From NCBI GenBank assembly GCA_027064095.1, contig JAMOQI010000005.1:1-64000 (forward strand): DNA of 64,000 bases, written 5' to 3'. The notes below the pieces were generated by a model. The model was not told the DNA's origin, searched no databases, and worked only from the letters and a program-made list of their open reading frames with translations. Positions 1 to 8,778 of the stretch are shown piece after piece. The translations under genes were made by a program, and so were the position numbers. The stretch comes from Bacteroidales bacterium (GTDB lineage Bacteria > Bacteroidota > Bacteroidia > Bacteroidales > UBA1556). How positions within the stretch are numbered: the stretch's first letter is position 1; every line of letters begins with the position of its first letter.

Positions 1-180
1 CTTCGTTCTCCTGATTCTGTTCAGTCTCATTTTTATTTGCAGCATTTGAAATATTCTCATTTACAGCTACAACCTCTGAACTTTGCTCTGCTTCGTTCTC
101 CTGATTCTGTTCAGCCTCATTCTTATTTACAGCATTTGAAATATTCTCATTTACAGCTAAAGATTCTCTTTTTTGGTCGA
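1..180. repeat. 90-bp (30-aa) in-frame tandem repeat at left edge
   Basis: cttcgttctcctgattctgttcag(t/c)ctcatt at 1 and again at 91, followed by near-identical sequence. Confidence 0.85.
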
Positions 181-2257
181 CAAATTGATTAGATATAGCT
201 TTAACACTATCAATATTTTGATTTATAGATACTACTTGCTCGTCACTAGAAATAATGTCTTTATCATTATTATTATAAGCTAAATATTCATTGTAAACAT
301 CATCAACTTTGGATAAAGCAATAGCAGTAGCATCGGCATCATCTCTCAAACTTTTATATTCTTTCTCCAATGCTTTCTGTTTAGCAATTTTCTTTGCTAC
401 TTCAACTTTCATTGCATTAATTATCTCAATATACTCCTGACGTTCAGACTCATCTGTAATTGTTGACAAAGCATCCTGATATTCTTTCAGTTCGGCTTTA
501 TCATCATTAAGAGCATTAAGAGCATCTTGACTTTCTTTATATTTAGCTGATGCTGCATCACGCTTTGCTTTTACCACAGCCATTTCTTGAGATACTATTT
601 CTTGAGCTACATCTTTTTGCTTATCAACATTAGATTTTATTTTTAAGATTCTGGAATAAGTAATCTCCACAGAATCTTTTTGTTTTAAGCCCGCATACCT
701 TTGCAAATAGCCAGATTCTACTAATATATTGTTAGCCGAATTTTCAGCTTCACTTATTTGTTCTTTCAAAGCATTAGCTATTTTTCTTGAAACAACAGCG
801 GCTTTTTCATATTTTCTGGCATCGGCAATTGATTTTTCATCACCTTTATTTCTTAATTCCTTTGCTAGCTTATCATTTTCCGCAGCTATTTTACCGATAT
901 TATTCTTCTGATTTTTTAATTTTACAACTTTATAAGCTATCTTCTTATAAGTATTATAGCTCTCACTAACAATTTTATCCAAATTCTTACTATCATCAAG
1001 ATCAATTTTCTTAATTGGATTATTATTAGCTATAATGTTTTTATCTTGATTATCAACTTCTTCAACTATATTATCAGTATCATTTTGCTTATTGATTTCC
1101 TTTTTATAATCATCAACATTAATATTAGTCTTCAAATCAGCAATATCTTTCAATAGCCTTACTAAATCTTTATCATCACCACCTTCCCTAAAAGCTTTGG
1201 CCAAATCCTGTTCTTCAGCTTTTTTGTCCAAACCAATATGGTAGACATAAATTTTCCCTGATAAACTCTGTCTATCAGATGAAAAATATGCTAGATTTTT
1301 TGAAGTATCCGGCACATAAAAAATATCATCAAAAGGTGTATTTATTGGAAAATTAAGATTTTCTACTTTCGACCAATTAAAGGAACTTAAGCTAAATTCA
1401 GATTTAAAAACATCATAACCTCCCATACTATTATGACCTTTAGAACTAAAATACAAAGTCCTACCATTAGGAGTTATAAAAGGATAAGCGTCATCATAAA
1501 TAGTATTAACTTGATCGCCAAGATTTTCCGGCTTTTCCCAACCACTATTTGCAGCTTGTTTTACTCTATATATATCTAATCCATTTACTCCTTTAGAGCC
1601 ATAACTAGCAAAATACAACATATTTCCATCTGGAACAAAAACACCAAAAGCCGGAGAATTATGCTTTCTATCATACTTAGTTTTCAAAACATCAGGAACA
1701 GCAATTATTTTCGCTTGAGAACTATTAATATCATAACTTTTATAAAAAGTTGCATCCTTAACTAATTGTTTATCTACAACATATAGCAGTTTTATATGAG
1801 ACAAAAGAGCAATTCCATTATTACACTCTTGTATTCTTCTTTCAATATCAAAACTTCTAACTTTCTTCTCTTTAGCTTTCTCTTTATATTGTATATATGT
1901 CCTTTTAGCCTCAGCAAACCTATAATTATTATGATATGCACGCCCTAAATAATAATATATCCTATTATCTTTTATATTATTTTTTAATGCAATATCAAAA
2001 TAATAAATCGGTCTTGCTTTATCTTCAGTCTCGCTGAACATCATACAAACTCCTAACCTAAAGTTATAATCAGGATTTTTAGTATCATTGCTTCTAAGAG
2101 TTTGATAAAAAGGGTAAGCCTTTTGAAACTCGCCTGCTTCAAATAGTTTATTAGCCTGCTTTGCATATTCTTGAGGATTCTTAAAATCTGATTGTGACTG
2201 CACAAAGCCAGAAATAAATAAAAATAATATTATATATAGTGATTTATATCTCAACAC
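1..2257 (-). CDS. TPR + PD40 (WD40-like beta-propeller) protein with long coiled-coil C-terminal part, PorE/OmpA-like envelope protein; truncated by left window edge
   Basis: My own reverse-strand reading: VLRYKSLYIILFLFISGFVQSQ signal peptide (GTG/TTG start), TPR-like N-terminus, propeller motif SSKGHNSMGGYDVF; open to base 1. Absent from ORF track because no stop lies in the window. Confidence 0.75.
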   Translation of the reverse strand, partial: MLRYKSLYIILFLFISGFVQSQSDFKNPQEYAKQANKLFEAGEFQKAYPFYQTLRSNDTKNPDYNFRLGVCMMFSETEDKARPIYYFDIALKNNIKDNRIYYYLGRAYHNNYRFAEAKRTYIQYKEKAKEKKVRSFDIERRIQECNNGIALLSHIKLLYVVDKQLVKDATFYKSYDINSSQAKIIAVPDVLKTKYDRKHNSPAFGVFVPDGNMLYFASYGSKGVNGLDIYRVKQAANSGWEKPENLGDQVNTIYDDAYPFITPNGRTLYFSSKGHNSMGGYDVFKSEFSLSSFNWSKVENLNFPINTPFDDIFYVPDTSKNLAYFSSDRQSLSGKIYVYHIGLDKKAEEQDLAKAFREGGDDKDLVRLLKDIADLKTNINVDDYKKEINKQNDTDNIVEEVDNQDKNIIANNNPIKKIDLDDSKNLDKIVSESYNTYKKIAYKVVKLKNQKNNIGKIAAENDKLAKELRNKGDEKSIADARKYEKAAVVSRKIANALKEQISEAENSANNILVESGYLQRYAGLKQKDSVEITYSRILKIKSNVDKQKDVAQEIVSQEMAVVKAKRDAASAKYKESQDALNALNDDKAELKEYQDALSTITDESERQEYIEIINAMKVEVAKKIAKQKALEKEYKSLRDDADATAIALSKVDDVYNEYLAYNNNDKDIISSDEQVVSINQNIDSVKAISNQFVDQKRESLAVNENISNAVNKNEAEQNQENEAEQSSEVVAVNENISNAANKNETEQNQENE

Positions 2258-2502
2258 TAAACAATTAGTTTTTAAATATACTTTGTTAATTTAAATCTAC
2301 AAAACTAACAAAGAAGTATGCTTTATACTGCTATTGCTTTATTTTGTTACAAAAAACAAGTATAGAGCCCGGTATATCTAAATAATCTAAAAGTAATATA
2401 TTCTAAATTATTATACACTTATCCTAGAATTTTTATACATAGGCACATAAAATAAAGATTATATTAATTTAATTATCAGAAAGTTTACTTAATTTAAATA
2501 AA

Positions 2503-2534
2503 AAAGGTATTACATAAAATCATGCAATACCTTT
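2503..2534 (-). terminator. Rho-independent-like hairpin downstream of 2557-2928 lipoprotein gene
   Basis: aaaggtatt...aatacctt(t) stem, A-tract on + strand (U-tract on - transcript). Confidence 0.6.
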
Positions 2535-2556
2535 AATCTTTAAACAATAGTTTAAA

Positions 2557-2928
2557 TTAAGGTTCCGTGGTCGAAAATTGGTATAAATTACCTTCTGGTT
2601 CAAAGGTTGGCCAATACTCCATTTCGGTTTCCTCTATTTTAGTAAAATGTAATGTCATTGGAGGATAATTGTCCATTGTAACAATTAAAGAATCATTTAC
2701 ACTCCATTTCCAAACTCCGGAAGATGGAGGAATTGTGATTTGACAAGTTCCATCTGAGTTAAAATAATGCGCCCCTCTACCTTGATTACCAACATTATAC
2801 CACCACTTATCATATAGTAATTCATGTTTATCCTTTGGTGCTGGCGGATCATCAGGAGTTTTATTACATGATGCAATTGCAAATGCTGCAAATACAAATA
2901 ATGCAATAACTAATTTCAATTTTTTCAT
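2557..2928 (-). CDS. small lipoprotein (start chosen at MKKLKLVIALF)
   Basis: Signal peptide with lipobox AIASC; ORF track starts further upstream at 2967 but MKKLK is the likelier start. Confidence 0.6.
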   Translation of the reverse strand: MKKLKLVIALFVFAAFAIASCNKTPDDPPAPKDKHELLYDKWWYNVGNQGRGAHYFNSDGTCQITIPPSSGVWKWSVNDSLIVTMDNYPPMTLHFTKIEETEMEYWPTFEPEGNLYQFSTTEP

Positions 2929-3131
2929 AATGTGTGTTTTAATTTTGTTTAAAAAATAAGCATTCAAATTTAAGTATTTTATTAATTACTACGACATAAA
3001 TTAGCTTTTAATATTAGTATTAATAAAGTAAAATAATTCAAGTATAAGACAATATTTAGCATTGATATGTTGCTTAAACTAAAATAAGTTAATAATTCCA
3101 AATCAACGGTTTTATATTCTACAAGTTTCAC

Positions 3132-3169
3132 GTATTGTGGTAATTGTAATGTATTGTGGTAATTGTAAT
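3132..3169. repeat. exact 19-bp tandem duplication gtattgtggtaattgtaat x2
   Basis: Direct reading of 3132-3150 and 3151-3169. Confidence 0.9.
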
Positions 3170-3562
3170 ATTGAAAAAAACAACAAATCTCTTTATCTAT
3201 GTTACAGATATATTAGTTCATTAATTTATAATTACATCAATTATGAGAAGTACATTTTCAATTATTACGATAGAAGAAGATATTAACATTCTTAATCATC
3301 ATATTTTTAGTAACACATTAGTATTTGAAATCATCCATACATTTTTCAGGATATTATTTTGGAAGCGGTTTTATTCAATCTGATTCAAAATCCGGTTTTA
3401 TTCATATTATAGCTTTATAGAATAAATAATACAGGCCAACTGAAGATAACATTAATAGACTAAAAGAATATTGTATAAAGTCTTTCTAACACTTATATTT
3501 TAGACAATATACTTAGTTTTTCTAAATTTACTTATTTAATAAATTGAAAGCCTGCAAAAATA

Positions 3563-5287
3563 TTATTTCTGTTTAAGAAGAACTTGCATTTCAATATCTC
3601 TATTTCTCAAATCGAAATCTTCAACTACAAATTTAGTATAGTACTTATCTTGGAAGTTTTTCCTTGAAAAGATTAATTTATACTCTCCGGGAGGTAGTAT
3701 TATAGCATAACTTGCGGTTTTCTCTTTCACTATAAATTTACCAACTTCCTTATTGCTTTTACTATCTAAAGCTGTAATTTTAACATCCAATTTCTCGTAT
3801 GGAATTTTATTTTTCGCAAGATATTCAACAGCCTTAATACTATCCCTTTCTTTTAGTAAGATTCTTTTATACTCTCTATTTACAGGAAAATTTAAAGTAT
3901 CAATATGTTGATTCATTGCTTGGATTACATTAGTGAACTTTACAGAATCTTGATTAAAAATATAACCGTGAATATAAGAAAGCAATGGTTTTCTATCCTT
4001 AAAAATAATCCTGTAAATATCTAAATCGCCCAAACCTTCGTCTCTTAAGCAAGCTTTATAGGCATATCTCCCACTATTATTGAAAGTAATCATTTTGTCA
4101 TTCATAGTAGTATTAACAGGATAACCTATATTCTTTGGAACACCAAAAGTTAAACTATCAAGATTTACACTACATTCAAAAATATCATATCCTCCCATAC
4201 TATTATGACCTTTTGAAGCAAAATAAAAACGCCTCATATCAGGTGAAAAATATGGATATGACTCATCATATATTGTATTTAAATTAGAATCCAGTAACTG
4301 AGGAATCATCCAAAATCCGTCAGGACTAAGTTTCGAGAAATACAAATCTAGATTATGTTTATCTACATCTTTATTTATAGCAGAAAACACTATATATTTA
4401 TTATTTGGACTAATCGTAATAAAATGCGCATTAGCAATATCAAAACCATCAATCTTAATTTCCTGAGGAAAACCATAATAACGTCCTCGCTTTTTGTAAA
4501 TAAGATAATTTCTGGTATGCTTCTCTATATCCTCCTTAAACACAATTAAACTTGCAGCATTTGAAGACATTGTCTGGCCTATTTCAATATTCTTAGTATT
4601 TATAATTGAAGAAAATCTTTTATTGTTTTTCCACTTTCCAAATTTAAAATTAGAATAATAAATATCACCGGCATAATACCCATCTTCATGTCGATATCTA
4701 CCAATATTAGTTGGAGTTTGTTTAGTATAAACCAAATATTTCTCTGTAGAGTTAATTAGAGGATTAAAATCAGGATATTCAGTATTTATTCTTGTACCTA
4801 AATTAACAAATTCTACATTGATAGGATTTTCAATTGCTTTTTTTGCATTCTCAATCATTTCAAGCATTCTCCTTGCAGTAATATCATGCTTATCTTCATT
4901 TATATTTAAAATATACCTATTAAAAGCATCTATTGCCTTATCAAACTGACAGGTAAGCATATATGCCTCTCCCAAATCATAATAATATTTTAGATCAGCA
5001 TTATCTTTTGATAAAACTTCCAAAAAATAAGGAATAGCTTCAGACTTATTTTTATTTAAATGCAAAATGCAATAACCAACACCCCATCGATAGTAATCAT
5101 TATTTGGTTTTTCTTTTAAAAGAGCTTTAAACTCATGCAAACCATCATAGTAATTTTCGTACTTCAAACAATATTTTGCAAATAGCGGATCCGGTTTATG
5201 ACCTTTAGTAAGCATCTGCGAATATGACGCATTACTAATCAACATAAAGCTTAAAAGCAATAAATAAAATATATGTTTATACATCAA
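3563..5287 (-). CDS. TPR + PD40 beta-propeller envelope protein, paralog of the protein at 1-2257
   Basis: Signal peptide, TPR-like N-terminus, motif FASKGHNSMGGYDIFE shared with the 1-2257 gene. Confidence 0.7.
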   Translation of the reverse strand: MMYKHIFYLLLLSFMLISNASYSQMLTKGHKPDPLFAKYCLKYENYYDGLHEFKALLKEKPNNDYYRWGVGYCILHLNKNKSEAIPYFLEVLSKDNADLKYYYDLGEAYMLTCQFDKAIDAFNRYILNINEDKHDITARRMLEMIENAKKAIENPINVEFVNLGTRINTEYPDFNPLINSTEKYLVYTKQTPTNIGRYRHEDGYYAGDIYYSNFKFGKWKNNKRFSSIINTKNIEIGQTMSSNAASLIVFKEDIEKHTRNYLIYKKRGRYYGFPQEIKIDGFDIANAHFITISPNNKYIVFSAINKDVDKHNLDLYFSKLSPDGFWMIPQLLDSNLNTIYDESYPYFSPDMRRFYFASKGHNSMGGYDIFECSVNLDSLTFGVPKNIGYPVNTTMNDKMITFNNSGRYAYKACLRDEGLGDLDIYRIIFKDRKPLLSYIHGYIFNQDSVKFTNVIQAMNQHIDTLNFPVNREYKRILLKERDSIKAVEYLAKNKIPYEKLDVKITALDSKSNKEVGKFIVKEKTASYAIILPPGEYKLIFSRKNFQDKYYTKFVVEDFDLRNRDIEMQVLLKQK

Positions 5288-5444
5288 TATTGTTACAAAT
5301 CTTAATTATTTTCTAATTTAATAATGTGCGTAAAAATAATCTTTAGAAACTAATTTACTTAATAATCTTTTCAACAATTTTCTTTATTTATCAATATAGA
5401 AACAAAAAATACTACATTTGAATTTTTAATATAGGTATGCATTT

Positions 5445-6044
5445 ATGAAAAACATAGAAAAATTATTTATTATACTTGTCATTGTTTCAACTATATACAG
5501 ATATGTTCATGGAATAGGCTCTATACTATTCCTCATACTTTCTATAAATACTCTTGCTATATTATATTTTTGTTTAAGCTTTGCTCTATTCAATAATATC
5601 AAATTTAAAAACATATTTAAAAAATCAAGTTATGTTAATGTATCTAAACGAAGAATTATTTTCTCTATTTTTTCTGGAATATCATTAAGCATAGCATTAA
5701 TAGGTGTATTATTTAAAATTCAAGATTATCCCGGTGCAGATTTACTTCTTGTTTTAGGCTTATTTGCATCAATTTCGATAACTATAATAGCATTATGGAA
5801 AAACAATAAAGTAAAAGGTAATTTTTATTTTAATATACTTAAAAGAACAGCTATTATCTCACTGATAATTATAACTTTAATGAAAATACCTCTAAAGAAT
5901 TTATTAAATTGGCAGTACCCAAATGATCCCGAATATGTTGAAGCAGTGATAAAGGCATATAATAATTCTGATAATGATTCATTATGGCAGAATGTAAAGA
6001 TTGAAAGGAAAAAAATGCAAGCAAAGGAGAATGAAGATTATTAA
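5445..6044 (+). CDS. hypothetical multi-pass membrane protein
   Basis: 199-aa ORF with several hydrophobic helices; convergent 4-bp overlap with next gene. Confidence 0.6.
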   Translation: MKNIEKLFIILVIVSTIYRYVHGIGSILFLILSINTLAILYFCLSFALFNNIKFKNIFKKSSYVNVSKRRIIFSIFSGISLSIALIGVLFKIQDYPGADLLLVLGLFASISITIIALWKNNKVKGNFYFNILKRTAIISLIIITLMKIPLKNLLNWQYPNDPEYVEAVIKAYNNSDNDSLWQNVKIERKKMQAKENEDY

Positions 6045-6883
6045 TCTGCATGATAATCCAATAAGCCCTCCATTGGAGCTTTAATTATTTTGCCCACTTG
6101 GTAATCATTATTATTTAATGCTTTAATTAAAATATCTTTAAAATAATATGCTACTGAACCCACAAAACCAACTTTATAATAAGATTTATCGAAGCTTAAA
6201 CTCCCTAACTGCAAATTTATAAACTTATCAATAGCATCTGATATTAAACTATTAATAAATTCATTATCAATATATTGACTTGCAAAAGGAGTAAATCCGG
6301 CCAAATATCTATTTGGAAATTTTCTTTTATAAACCTTATCCAAAACTTCAGAAAGTTTAATATTTGAATATTCTTCGAACTTAGACCTTATATCAGCCGG
6401 CATATCTTTTTGAAAATATGCTCGTACTAACTCTTTTCCAATATATGCTCCACTAGCTTGATCTCCAATAATATAACCTAACGAATTTATATTCTCTGTA
6501 AATATATTATTTTCATATACGGCAACATTGCTTCCTGTTCCTAAGATGCATGCTACCCCTTTAGAATCACCAAAGAGAGCTCTTCCTGCAGCCAATAAAT
6601 CTGAATGAACTTCTATTTTGGCAAGAGGAAAAACAGTTTGTAAAGCACTTGAAACTAAATCACATTGGTCTTTAGCAGAACAACCTGAACCATAAAAATA
6701 AAGTCTTCTTACTGACTCTCGTTTACTAACATCTATCAATCTCAGTATTGTTTTTTCTATATCCTCCTTATTTATGAAATATGGATTTATACCTATTGAA
6801 AACAATTCTTCTATGTCACCATTAGAGTTCAAAATATTCCATTGTGTTTTTGTAGAACCGCTATCTGCAATTATTATCGACAT
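6041..6883 (-). CDS. BadF/BadG/BcrA/BcrD-type ATPase, N-acetylglucosamine kinase-like
   Basis: MSIIIADSGSTKTQWNI phosphate motif, GVACILGTGSNVAVY, GDQASGAYIGK. Confidence 0.8.
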   Translation of the reverse strand: MSIIIADSGSTKTQWNILNSNGDIEELFSIGINPYFINKEDIEKTILRLIDVSKRESVRRLYFYGSGCSAKDQCDLVSSALQTVFPLAKIEVHSDLLAAGRALFGDSKGVACILGTGSNVAVYENNIFTENINSLGYIIGDQASGAYIGKELVRAYFQKDMPADIRSKFEEYSNIKLSEVLDKVYKRKFPNRYLAGFTPFASQYIDNEFINSLISDAIDKFINLQLGSLSFDKSYYKVGFVGSVAYYFKDILIKALNNNDYQVGKIIKAPMEGLLDYHAD

Positions 6884-6894
6884 TTTTAATTATA

Positions 6895-7821
6895 CTAATT
6901 TGAAATCTTAATCTCTAAACCTTCTTTAGCTAATATCACTTCACCTTGGAATACATCATTAGCTTCATTCTTAAAATCAGTGACATCTTTATATCTACTG
7001 GAAAAATGACCTAAAAGCAACCTCTTTGCTTCTGCCAATTGAGCAATTCTAGCTGCCTGAGCAGCAGTTGAATGCTTTCTCAAAATGGCCTTATCTTCAT
7101 CATTTTGAAGATAAGTCGATTCATGATACAATAAGTCCACTGACTTTATATATTCAGAAATAGCCTCATTAAATCTTGTATCAGAACAATAAGCATAAGA
7201 ATAATCTTCTATTTTTAAACTTGTTATATCTTTATTTTTATACACATTACCCTCACCATCAATATAGTCAGAACCATTTTTTATTTTAGGATACCATTGA
7301 ACATCTATATCTTTATGTTTTTCAACAAAACTCTTATTAATTTTTAGTTTTTCAGAATATCTTCTAAAAATATAACCGTAGGTCTCAACACTATGCTCTA
7401 ATGGGAAAACTGAAATGCTAAATAATTCATTTGAAATCACTTCCTTCTTAGCTCGTATATTACTAAGTTCAATAAATTCTAAAGAAAAGTCTAAGCTCAT
7501 ATTAGAAAGACTAAAAAGAGGCTCAATTGCTTTTTGCAATCCTGGAGGCGAAAATATTACTAAATGTGATTTTCTACCCATCATATTCATTGTGGAAATC
7601 AATCCGGGAAGTCCAAGAAAATGATCGCCATGAAGATGACTGATAAAAATATAATCTATTTTAAAAAAATCCTTTTTAAATCTTTTTAGCTGAAATTGAG
7701 TAGCCTCACCGCAATCAAATAATATTGAAATAGTATCTGTTTCAAGTAAATGACTACTTAGGTGACGTTTGTGAGCAGGAACAGCAGCACTAGTTCCTAA
7801 TACTGTGAGGTTTACATCCAT
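6895..7821 (-). CDS. rnz: ribonuclease Z
   Basis: LGTSAAVPAHKRHLSS, HLHGDHFLGLPGL metallo-beta-lactamase motif, HSTAAQAARIA, LLLGHFSSRY. Confidence 0.92.
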   Translation of the reverse strand: MDVNLTVLGTSAAVPAHKRHLSSHLLETDTISILFDCGEATQFQLKRFKKDFFKIDYIFISHLHGDHFLGLPGLISTMNMMGRKSHLVIFSPPGLQKAIEPLFSLSNMSLDFSLEFIELSNIRAKKEVISNELFSISVFPLEHSVETYGYIFRRYSEKLKINKSFVEKHKDIDVQWYPKIKNGSDYIDGEGNVYKNKDITSLKIEDYSYAYCSDTRFNEAISEYIKSVDLLYHESTYLQNDEDKAILRKHSTAAQAARIAQLAEAKRLLLGHFSSRYKDVTDFKNEANDVFQGEVILAKEGLEIKISN

Positions 7822-8552
7822 TATTCTAAAATCATTCTTTTGCGGATGGCTGTATTATTATAAATAATTTCATAAATATAAACACCTTCTTTCATACCTT
7901 CTTTTTCTACCAAAAAACTATTTTTACCAGTATAAGATTCAACAGTTTTAGATAAAACTTTTTTACCAAGAATATCATATATATTCAACTCTATAATACC
8001 ACTTTTAGGAATAAAATAGTCGATAACTGACACATTAGTGAATGGATTAGGTTGATTTTGAAAAACTTGAAATGACTGAGATTTATTCAGGTCTATTCCT
8101 GCAAAAGAAGCATCAAGAACTTGAAAATTATAATGTAAAGTATAAGGCATAGCAGTACCTAAAGCACTAACACTAATTTCGATAACCACATCATAATTAC
8201 CTGCTTCGCCTATGGTTGGCGTACCCTGTATAATCACACATCCAAAAGTATCGCCAGGCCAGTAGTTATTAGCAGAGTTTGTAACCCAACTAATACTAGC
8301 AGGAGCTCCTGTTACACTAACTATTCCTGCACTATCGATGGGGATAACAGCCCCGTTGAAATTTGTATCAGCAGGAATTCTAATTTGTATTACTTGACTA
8401 TAAGCTTGTGTTTCTGCTGCAATTGACAAGCCTGCAGTAGTATCTGGATTTGTTAATGATGGGCCTGGAAATGGCACAGGAGTACATTGTGAAAATACAT
8501 TAGCTGTTGAAAAAATAATTAATGCGACTGTTAAGAGTATTAATTTATTCAT
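7821..8552 (-). CDS. secreted protein with C-terminal T9SS sorting domain
   Basis: Signal peptide; C-terminus FQVFQNQPNPFTN...LNIYDILGKKV...EGVYIYEI...KRMILE. Confidence 0.8.
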   Translation of the reverse strand: MNKLILLTVALIIFSTANVFSQCTPVPFPGPSLTNPDTTAGLSIAAETQAYSQVIQIRIPADTNFNGAVIPIDSAGIVSVTGAPASISWVTNSANNYWPGDTFGCVIIQGTPTIGEAGNYDVVIEISVSALGTAMPYTLHYNFQVLDASFAGIDLNKSQSFQVFQNQPNPFTNVSVIDYFIPKSGIIELNIYDILGKKVLSKTVESYTGKNSFLVEKEGMKEGVYIYEIIYNNTAIRKRMILE

Positions 8553-8720
8553 ATTATTTATGTTTATTTTAATTTCTAATTAATAAAACCGGCCTATAGA
8601 TTTTATATTTTATTAATAGTTTCCTCAGGGCATATAAAATCTTTTGTTATAATGCAAATTTAAACAAATATCGCATATGATTAGCTCTAAACTTAAATCG
8701 ACATAATCACTCTTTTTATT

Positions 8721-8728
8721 TATCTTTG
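8721..8728 (+). promoter_or_regulatory. Bacteroidota-type -7 element (TATCTTTG) upstream of S9 peptidase
   Basis: Matches TAnnTTTG; 50 bp before ATG. Confidence 0.5.
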
Positions 8729-8778
8729 CTGGCAATTTATATTTAATCTAAATATTCAATAAATACACACCAATTACA

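Noticed and set aside
1-180. 90-bp direct repeat as a possible CRISPR array
   Set aside because: Repeats are in-frame coding tandem units without spacers; no cas genes in the window.
729-969. Two 60-aa plus-strand ORFs
   Set aside because: Antisense to the PD40/coiled-coil gene that I could read on the minus strand across 1-2257.
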